DNA from: Bacteroidales bacterium MB20-C3-3
GTDB taxonomy: Bacteria; Bacteroidota; Bacteroidia; Bacteroidales; UBA932
Length of the DNA: 64,000 nt
NCBI GenBank assembly: GCA_035609245.1
Contig: CP141202.1
Span: 806,001 to 870,000 of the forward strand
Reading direction: 5' to 3'
A program made the position numbers and the translations under genes. Shown in pieces: positions 36,912 through 43,194 of the stretch. How positions within the stretch are numbered: the stretch's first letter is position 1; every line of letters begins with the position of its first letter. The notes under the pieces were generated by a model, which was given only the letters and a program-made list of their open reading frames with translations, did not search any database and had not been told where the DNA came from.

Positions 36912-36940
36912 GCCCGTGGCAAGGTGCCCGCGGCAAGGTG
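36899..36940. repeat. Three tandem copies of the REP outer end
   Basis: GTGGCAAGGTGCC occurs three times in a row (the last with CGCGGCAAGG). The triplet extends the right edge of unit (d). It may reflect slippage or repeated end processing. The following 60 bases are C-rich and carry no gene. Confidence 0.75.
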
Positions 36941-37034
36941 CCTCCCCCCTCCCCGCGCCAAGGCGCCTCCCCTCCCCGCAGCAAGGTGTGGATTTTTTTG
37001 TATATTGCGGTTGAAATTTGTGGGAGGGATTGTG

Positions 37035-37922
37035 ATGAGGGATTTTTCGTCTTTGGTTGGTGCGGCTGATAGGGCTATCTTTTCTGTTGGTAGTGAGAGT
37101 TTAGCAAGTGAATTTAAGAATCTGAAAATCAGGGAGGAGCCCAGGCGGGTTCAGGTCGGGTTTTTCCATGTGTGGATAAGGGGGAGTAGTCGGTATAATG
37201 TTTTTTACAATACCGATGATTTTGTCGGCTTTCTGGAAAGGTGCGACAGGGCGGCAAAAAATAATAAAACCTTTGTGTCGGCGTTTGTACTGATGGACAA
37301 TCATGTTCATTTACAGATATATACGCATTGCCTGAATGATTTTATGAGGTCTTTGCTGATGAGTTTTAATCAGTGGTATAACCGGCGGAAGGGGCTCAGC
37401 GGGCAGCTTTTCAACAGTCCGTTTTGTAGCAAACTCATTGATGATGAGGATTATCTGAGGTATAATTATTTATACATACTTACCAACCCTGTGCGGGCGG
37501 GGATTTGCGAAAATATAACGAAGTATCGGTGGAGTTCGTATCATTTCACGAAGAAGGGGTATTATAATTACTTGAGTAAGTTTTTGGATATTAATTACTT
37601 GGTGAATGATTTTTTGTTTAAGTCTTATAGTGACTTGCATGCCGGTGCCGAAAAGCATTTGAGGGATTGGTGGTCTGCTGAAGAGGCCGGGAATGGTGTT
37701 AAAAATTATTCTAAGGAGCTGATTCGGCCTACTGATAATGAAGTCGCTAAGTACCTGAATTTCATTTTAAAAGGGAAGAGTCTGAGCGATATTAGTCGTA
37801 GTGAACTTGTTAAAACGATGCAAATTCTCCGGGAGCGAGGCGGGGCAACATATCGGCAGATCTCAGCCGTTACCCGAGTGAGTTTTTATGATGTGATCAG
37901 GATGCTGAGGGGGGAGCGGTGA
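37035..37922 (+). CDS. REP-associated tyrosine transposase (RAYT, HUH/Y1 family)
   Basis: 295 residues from the ATG at 37035, which is preceded by GGGAGGGATT; the longer upstream frame runs through repeat (d) and is not genuine. The catalytic HUH motif is NHVHL (H90, H92), the single tyrosine is in SFNQWYNRR (Y115), and the family segment YLYILTNPVRAGI..YRWSSYHF follows. The C-terminal 60 residues form a helical DNA-binding region (GATYRQISAVTRVSFYDVIR). RAYT proteins cut and join single-stranded DNA at REP hairpins. Here the gene is flanked on both sides by family 1 units (d) and (e), which are most likely its substrate. Confidence 0.9.
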   Translation: MRDFSSLVGAADRAIFSVGSESLASEFKNLKIREEPRRVQVGFFHVWIRGSSRYNVFYNTDDFVGFLERCDRAAKNNKTFVSAFVLMDNHVHLQIYTHCLNDFMRSLLMSFNQWYNRRKGLSGQLFNSPFCSKLIDDEDYLRYNYLYILTNPVRAGICENITKYRWSSYHFTKKGYYNYLSKFLDINYLVNDFLFKSYSDLHAGAEKHLRDWWSAEEAGNGVKNYSKELIRPTDNEVAKYLNFILKGKSLSDISRSELVKTMQILRERGGATYRQISAVTRVSFYDVIRMLRGER

Positions 37923-37942
37923 GAGGCGGCCCGCCGGGGGGG

Positions 37943-38079
37943 ACCTTGCCACAGTTTTTGGCAAGTAATTGTTTATCTGAAATTTGCGAAGAGCATTTTT
38001 TTGACAGCATCTTCGTTTCTCAAAAATGGTTGCAGTAAATAGCTCTAAACCTGATACTTGCCAAAAACTGCGGCAAGGT
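37943..38079. repeat. Family 1 REPIN-like unit (e), 137 bp, downstream of RAYT gene
   Basis: Complete unit starting 21 bases after the RAYT stop. Inner sequence TTTGCGAAGAGCATTTTTTT..CAGCATCTTCGTTTCTC is near the consensus, with CGAAGA/TCTTCG able to pair. One change in the right half (CTGCGGCAAGG). Confidence 0.95.
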
Positions 38080-38090
38080 GCCTGCCCAAG

Positions 38091-38118
38091 GTGGGACTTG
38101 ACTTGACTTGACTTGACG
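38091..38118. repeat. Short tandem repeat of ACTTG
   Basis: Five-base unit ACTTG repeated four times followed by ACGTC. It lies between the REPIN and the promoter region of the RloA-like gene. Confidence 0.6.
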
Positions 38119-38194
38119 TCAGATTAGACATGACAAAACTTCATGTTATATTTGTATTTTTTGTATTTTTTATACATTTTTCATGTTTTCAGCA

Positions 38195-38225
38195 TTGCTT
38201 TTATCATTTTTCTTTTCTATTTTTG
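38195..38225 (+). promoter_or_regulatory. Candidate promoter of the RloA/RloB operon
   Basis: TATTTTTG (38218-38225) fits TAnnTTTG with TTG at 38195-38197 about 20 bases upstream; the ATG follows 29 bases later. A second match, TATATTTG at 38147-38154, lies further upstream, so two promoters are possible. Confidence 0.45.
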
Positions 38226-38254
38226 CAATATAATTACATTAACCAGAATTAGCC

Positions 38255-39535
38255 ATGATACTTGAGTTAAAATTCAAGAACTTCCTCTCTTTTAAAGATG
38301 AGGTAGTTTTTTCATTTGAAGCAACATCCGATAAATATCTTGAAGACTACTATGTTGCAGAACCGGAACCTGGTGTCAGAATCCTCAAAATGGCCATGAT
38401 ATACGGAGCAAATGCATCTGGCAAGAGCAATGTATTGCACGCCTTTGATTTCGTTAGGAGCTTTGTTAAACGAATCCCTACTCAATCTGAAAAGTCTACT
38501 GAATTTATTCCTTTTAAATTTGTTGATAATCAAGACTTGCCTGGTAGCTTTGATATGATTTTCTATATTGAAGGTACTAAATACAAATACTCCCTCGTTT
38601 TAGATGAAGAAAAAGTTCATTCAGAAATACTCCATTATTATCCCGGGACTCAACCTGCAATTATTTTTGAAAGAACTTTAGATATTAAAAACGATACTTC
38701 TATCCTAAAATTTGGCTCAAAAATAAAGTTGTCAGACCAGGCAATTGAGGCAATACAACTGAAAACTTTAAAGAATATGTCTGTATTTGCGGCATTTACA
38801 CAAGTGAACATTTCGTTACCTCAATTAAACATTCCATTGAATTGGTTTAGAAAACAATTTATGCCAATGATTGATCCATATTCATCACTAACAAATTATT
38901 CAGATAGTTATATTAAAAAGGACGAGAGAGTTAAAAATCAAGCTCTTGACTTTATCAATAAGGCTGATTTTAATATATCTGCTGTTTCTTTCAAAAAACA
39001 AACAACTTGGCTGGATGATGAAGTCTTAAAATTGATAGAAGCTGGCTCAATGCCTGATGAACAAAAACATAAACTTCTAAATGAAAAGGCTATTCATATT
39101 GATAAAAGACTCTTTGAACACAAAATCATAATTAATAACAAAGCAAAATACTATTCGCTACCTGATGAACTTGAATCAAAAGGTACATTGAGATATTATG
39201 GATTGTCTGCACCGTTCTTTAATGCTATTTCTAATGATTCATTTTTATCAATTGACGAAATTGGAACAGCATTACATCCATTGCTTGTTATGCATTTTTT
39301 GAAAGAATTCTTAAAAAAGTCCAATAAAGCACAATTGCTATTTTCAACTCATAATGATTCTCTTTTAAGTGAAAAAGATATTATTAGGAAAGATGCCATC
39401 TGGTTTACAGAAAAAGATAAGCAAGGAATAACTTCTCTTTATTCATTATCGGACTTTAATATCCGGAAAGAGTTATCTTACTACAATGCATATAAGCAGG
39501 GTAAATTTGGGGCAATACCTAATTTAAATGAATAG
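38255..39535 (+). CDS. AAA-family ATPase, RloA/AbiL-like defence component
   Basis: 426 residues of the SMC/ABC-like AAA_21 type. N-terminal LKFKNFLSFKDEVVFSFEA, Walker A YGANASGKSNVLHAF (about residue 50), a long helical insertion (about 215-290), Walker B FLSIDEIGTALHP (about 333) and the switch His in LLFSTHNDSLL. Together with a following RloB protein this matches the RloA/RloB pair, which also corresponds to AbiLi/AbiLii of Lactococcus. Such proteins are thought to sense phage infection and trigger a nuclease partner. It ends 2 bases before rloB. Confidence 0.82.
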   Translation: MILELKFKNFLSFKDEVVFSFEATSDKYLEDYYVAEPEPGVRILKMAMIYGANASGKSNVLHAFDFVRSFVKRIPTQSEKSTEFIPFKFVDNQDLPGSFDMIFYIEGTKYKYSLVLDEEKVHSEILHYYPGTQPAIIFERTLDIKNDTSILKFGSKIKLSDQAIEAIQLKTLKNMSVFAAFTQVNISLPQLNIPLNWFRKQFMPMIDPYSSLTNYSDSYIKKDERVKNQALDFINKADFNISAVSFKKQTTWLDDEVLKLIEAGSMPDEQKHKLLNEKAIHIDKRLFEHKIIINNKAKYYSLPDELESKGTLRYYGLSAPFFNAISNDSFLSIDEIGTALHPLLVMHFLKEFLKKSNKAQLLFSTHNDSLLSEKDIIRKDAIWFTEKDKQGITSLYSLSDFNIRKELSYYNAYKQGKFGAIPNLNE

Positions 39536-39537
39536 TT

Positions 39538-40155
39538 ATGGCTAGAAGATCTCAAAGAAGAGAGACAAGGAAAACCTTTGTCGTACTCGGAGACGGAATC
39601 ACTGAGCAATACTACTTAAAGCATTTAAAAGAAATTAAAGGCTATAAGTATTCAATCCGTCCATCACTTTTTGAAAGGATAAATTTTGAAAAGGCCGAAC
39701 GGATTATTGATGAATATTTGTGTGGAGGCTGCAATAATATTATTTACCTGACTGATTATGACACAATAATTAATCAGAATAAACTATATGATTTCAGGGC
39801 ATTTAAATTAAAGTATTCCGCCTTTCCAGAAGTTCTAATATGCGAAACAATGCCCAGTATTGAATTTTGGTTTTTAATTCATTACGAATATACTACCAGT
39901 GAGTTTAGAAATTCTGGCGAAGTAGAAAGAAGGCTTAGAACATATATTTCTGATTATTCAAAATCAAAATCATTCTTAGAATCAAGAAGATGGGTAGAAA
40001 ACCTTATGGCAGACAATAAACTTGAAAAGGCAAAAATAAATTCAAAGAGAATTATTAAACGAATGAGGGAAGAAGTACGTGGCCCCCATTTTGCTTTTTC
40101 TGAAGTTCATAATGCTATAAACCTATTTGAGAATAATGAAGAATCGGCAAGATAA
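39538..40155 (+). CDS. rloB: RloB family protein (TOPRIM-like), putative defence effector
   Basis: 205 residues starting MARRSQRRETRKTFVVLGDG. Acidic motifs in TOPRIM-like order are visible: GDGITEQYYLKHL (Glu), IIYLTDYDT (DxD) and ETMPSIEFWFLIHY (E..P..E-W), which are the conserved marks of RloB. It probably acts as the nuclease of the pair. Two-base spacing from the ATPase gene and three bases to the next gene indicate one operon. Confidence 0.85.
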   Translation: MARRSQRRETRKTFVVLGDGITEQYYLKHLKEIKGYKYSIRPSLFERINFEKAERIIDEYLCGGCNNIIYLTDYDTIINQNKLYDFRAFKLKYSAFPEVLICETMPSIEFWFLIHYEYTTSEFRNSGEVERRLRTYISDYSKSKSFLESRRWVENLMADNKLEKAKINSKRIIKRMREEVRGPHFAFSEVHNAINLFENNEESAR

Positions 40156-40158
40156 AAA

Positions 40159-41751
40159 ATGAATATTATGGGCGATTCAATGAAAGTATTGCATACAAAC
40201 AGGTGGCTTCTGCAGCCGCATATTATTGATTTTATTATTCACAAAACATTTATCAAGGATGGACCTATTCGGCTTAACAAACTGTCTGCGGAGGAGTATT
40301 CGGCGATTCCTCTTTTCAGACAAGTTAAGTCTCTTTGCTCAATCGTTAAAAGCGAAGGCTATGTTAAATTAACGGCAACCGGGAATCTCCCGTTAAGGGT
40401 TGTTACTGAAATGTATAAACTTGGCGTTCCGTTTTATTATTATGAAAAGTATCCGACTCGGCTACGGAAGGAGACCGATTCAGGTACAGTGCATTTTGCA
40501 AGGCTGGTTGCCGAGATAGGCGGGCTGGTGAAGAAGAGGGGTAACAGCTTAACAGTAACAAAAAAAGGAGAAAATTGTCTGCTTGATAACCACCTTTTAT
40601 TGCAATCCATACTCGTAACTTTGGGATACAAATTGAGCTGGGCTTATCTTGATGGATATGAGGATAAAAGAATCGGCCAGTATGGATTCGGCTTTTCGTT
40701 GATGCTTTTTGCTCTTTTTGGTGATGAGATAAGGGGCGGTCAATTTTATTCTAAAATTTATTTTGACGAATTCAGACATTTGTGTTATAGTGAAAGGGAC
40801 TACACCTGCTATGCGTTCAGAACTTTTGACAGATTTATGGAAAATTTGGGGTTAATCAATATTGAGGGAGACAGATTCTGTTTTATGAAAGATGGATATT
40901 TGGTGAGTAAAACTGCTCTCTTTGACAAAATGATCACCATAGATGCCAACTTTGGTAAAATTGCATATGATTCTCAGTCCGGAACTCCTCTTTATAAATT
41001 TAGAATTACCATCATTGACTCTATACCAAAAATATGGCGTGAATTTATTGTCCCTTCCGATATTTCACTGGAACAATTTCACATTGTTATTCAAACCGTT
41101 ATGGGTTGGACAAATAGCCATCTACACGATTTTATTAAAGGTGACGAGAGATATTCAAAAAAATATTCTGACTTTTTGGAATATGATGATTTAGGTAACA
41201 TTGATTATGAAGGAATAAGACTCTGTGATTTAGTTCATAATGATTGCCGGTATATTGAGTATCTGTATGACTATGGTGATAGTTGGAGACATAAGCTTGA
41301 ACTAATTGAGGTTATTAATGGTAGTGAGGAGTTTCTAACCGGCAATGACGGGTTTCTAACTTGCACAGCCGGTGAAAGGCGCTGCCCTCCTGAGGATTGC
41401 GGCGGAATAAGAGCATATACCCAAATTCTTGAAATTCTTAAAGACCCTGACAATGAAGAGTACGAAGAATACACAACCTGGCTCGGAGATAATTTTGATC
41501 CAGAGCACTTCGACTTGAAATCTGTGAGGGAAGAGCTTGCCGCTCTTTTAGACCTTGCCGCAGTTTTGCTCTTGCAAATTCAGGCCGGAAATTGTAGCTT
41601 GCAGAAAATCTCTGTCAAAATGTTTAAGATCAAACTAATGAAAAGCGAATCGGCCTTACCTGCGGGTGGGCAGATTCCTCCGGCTAAGGGGCAGACTCCT
41701 CCGGGTGTCCATTTTGTGGAGGAGAGTGGTCCGGATTTTTGGAGGGGGTGA
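40159..41751 (+). CDS. pRiA4b ORF-3 family protein with chimeric C-terminus
   Basis: 530 residues. The N-terminal 270 residues are not recognised (winged-helix-like stretches NSLTVTKKGENCLL and LVSKTALFDKM). The PRiA4_ORF3 domain spans about 275-460: YKFRITIIDSIPKIWREFIV, MGWTNSHLHDF, YLYDYGDSWRHKLELIEV, CPPEDCGGIRAY. After about residue 463 (LAALLDLAAVLLLQ) the frame runs through a decayed REP and then into MKSESALPAGG..TPPGVHFVEES, which resembles the start of a tail sheath protein. The natural stop was probably lost. Start could be 40159, 40168 or 40180. Function unknown; a role in the RloAB operon is only suggested by spacing. Confidence 0.72.
   Translation: MNIMGDSMKVLHTNRWLLQPHIIDFIIHKTFIKDGPIRLNKLSAEEYSAIPLFRQVKSLCSIVKSEGYVKLTATGNLPLRVVTEMYKLGVPFYYYEKYPTRLRKETDSGTVHFARLVAEIGGLVKKRGNSLTVTKKGENCLLDNHLLLQSILVTLGYKLSWAYLDGYEDKRIGQYGFGFSLMLFALFGDEIRGGQFYSKIYFDEFRHLCYSERDYTCYAFRTFDRFMENLGLINIEGDRFCFMKDGYLVSKTALFDKMITIDANFGKIAYDSQSGTPLYKFRITIIDSIPKIWREFIVPSDISLEQFHIVIQTVMGWTNSHLHDFIKGDERYSKKYSDFLEYDDLGNIDYEGIRLCDLVHNDCRYIEYLYDYGDSWRHKLELIEVINGSEEFLTGNDGFLTCTAGERRCPPEDCGGIRAYTQILEILKDPDNEEYEEYTTWLGDNFDPEHFDLKSVREELAALLDLAAVLLLQIQAGNCSLQKISVKMFKIKLMKSESALPAGGQIPPAKGQTPPGVHFVEESGPDFWRG
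41552..41622. repeat. Decayed family 1-like repeat inside the 3' end of the pRiA4b gene
   Basis: ACCTTGCCGCAGTTTTGCTC and, inverted, GCTTGCAGAAAATCTCTGTCAA resemble the two REP halves with several changes and a short centre, as in the short unit (g). The stem and the stop codon that intact units provide are lost. Confidence 0.35.
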
Positions 41752-42745
41752 TTCGGCCCCGCTAAGCTATACGCTCTATTATTGCATATTCCTCTATTTT
41801 GCGAACGGAGGGTCTGAATGTGTGGTGGTCTCTGCGGGGGGGCTTGAGGGGGAGCGATATGCAGACGACCTGATAAAGGGGCTTTGGGCTTTGAAGGCCG
41901 ACAGTAGTGCTGCGATTGTTGCTGTTCCGGAGGCTGTAATGTTGCCTAAAGTGGGAGATTGTCTTGCTGTTCAGAGGGAGATGCTCAGGTTTTGCGGAGA
42001 GAGTAATTATATGAGGTTTGCGATTCTGGATGTTTATGGCGGTGATGAGGAGATGGATACTTCTGTGAAAGAGTTCCGGGCCGGGATTGGGAATTCATAT
42101 CTGGATTGCGGTGCGGCATATTTTCCGTGGGTTAAACTGCCTCTTTACAGAATAAACTCTGAGCTGATTCTGCCTGCCTCTCCTTTGGTTGCGGCTATTT
42201 ATGGCAGGGTCGATAACTCCCGCGGGGTGTGGAAGGCACCGGCAAATGAGTCGGCCCGCAATGTGACCGGATGCAGTTTCAAACTTAGTCAGCCTCAGGT
42301 TTTGAATCTTACATCTCCTTCTGATGGTGGTGTTAATATTAATTCAATTATTCTTTCTCCGGGTAAGGGTGTTTTATTGTGGGGCGCGAGGACTCTTATT
42401 CCTGATGCTGTGCCGACTCGTTATATAAATGTGAAAAGGACTCTCGGTTTTTTGAAGAGCACTATCTCAAGCTCTCTGAACTGTTTCCTGTACGAGCCAA
42501 ACACTCCTTCCACCTGGAAAAACATCGAAAAGACTATTGGTGCATATCTTGAGGGTTTCCGGCTCCGGGGAGGAGTTTATGGCCATAGCTATGCCGAATG
42601 CTTCAGGGTTTCTGCCTGGTCGCCGGCTGCGGCGACAGCGACTGCATCGACTGTGGCGGCGGCGCCTGCATCACCAGCGGATCAGACCATCCTCGTTAAA
42701 GTGGAGGTAGCCCTGGTCAAGCCAGGTGAGTTTATTGAGTTGTGA
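41638..42745 (+). pseudogene. Truncated contractile-tail sheath protein gene
   Basis: The C-terminal half is clearly a phage-type sheath protein: GVWKAPANESARNVTGCSF, LNLTSPSDGGVNINSIILSP, GKGVLLWGARTLIPDAVPTR, YINVKRTLGFLKSTISSSL, FEPN-type FLYEPNTPSTWKNIEKTI and the end VKPGEFIEL. The part before (LSYTLYYCIFLYFANGGSEC, VVVSAGG) is the N-terminal domain from its middle on. The opening TPGVYVEE motif survives only as TPPGVHFVEE in another frame (about 41700), so an internal deletion and frameshift occurred. Sheath proteins build contractile phage tails, R-bacteriocins and injection systems; no other tail gene is present. Confidence 0.75.
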
Positions 42746-42797
42746 AGGAGGCGGGTGCAAGATAGCACCTTACAAACTTGGCGGGAGGCGGTGAGGT

Positions 42798-42922
42798 TTG
42801 ACAGTGACATTCGTCTATCTAACAGGTTGTTAGATATTTAAAAATTGGTTTTTTAAAAAGTTTTTAAACACTCGATTTCTAATTGCTTGTTATCTAAGCA
42901 CATAAACGAATATCCCTGTCAA
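42798..42922. repeat. Family 3 MITE-like unit, 125 bp (copy A)
   Basis: The ends TTGACAGTGACATTCGTCTA and ATAAACGAATATCCCTGTCAA (given by position at 42902-42922) are inverted. Internal AAAAAGTTTTT is shared with the other copies. It sits 53 bases after the sheath remnant, inside a 449-base gap (42746-43194) that also holds a family 4 element and otherwise nothing recognisable. Confidence 0.92.
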
Positions 42923-43068
42923 CACACTCTGTTGCGGGGAGGAGGCATTATAGGGTGTGTGTGTTAAACATTAATTACCGTCAATAATCACAGATAAACT
43001 ACGAATAACATTGGCATAGTAAATTTTTTGTTAAAATTTTCTATAAATAATACTGTATTTTAAATTAA

Positions 43069-43143
43069 AATATTAACTTTAATAGCTGATTTTCAGTTAC
43101 CAATAGCTCTTTTATTGCCCCAAAAATTAGCCGCTCGGGCTCC
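43069..43143 (+). promoter_or_regulatory. Family 4 upstream element (copy A)
   Basis: AATATTAACTTTAATAGCTG..TTTTCAGTTACC and CTAGCCGCTCGGGCTCC-like end correspond to the elements upstream of the genes starting at 50456 and 51615, in the same orientation relative to each gene. It ends 51 bases before the ATG at 43195. Confidence 0.65.
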
Positions 43144-43194
43144 AGTATTGTTCCTGCAATTCTAAATTCATTATTTTATTTAATATTAAACACT

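Noticed and set aside
36801-37034. Longer reading frame upstream of the RAYT gene
   Set aside because: It runs through REPIN unit (d) and C-rich filler; protein family similarity starts only after the ATG at 37035, which has a purine-rich stretch before it.
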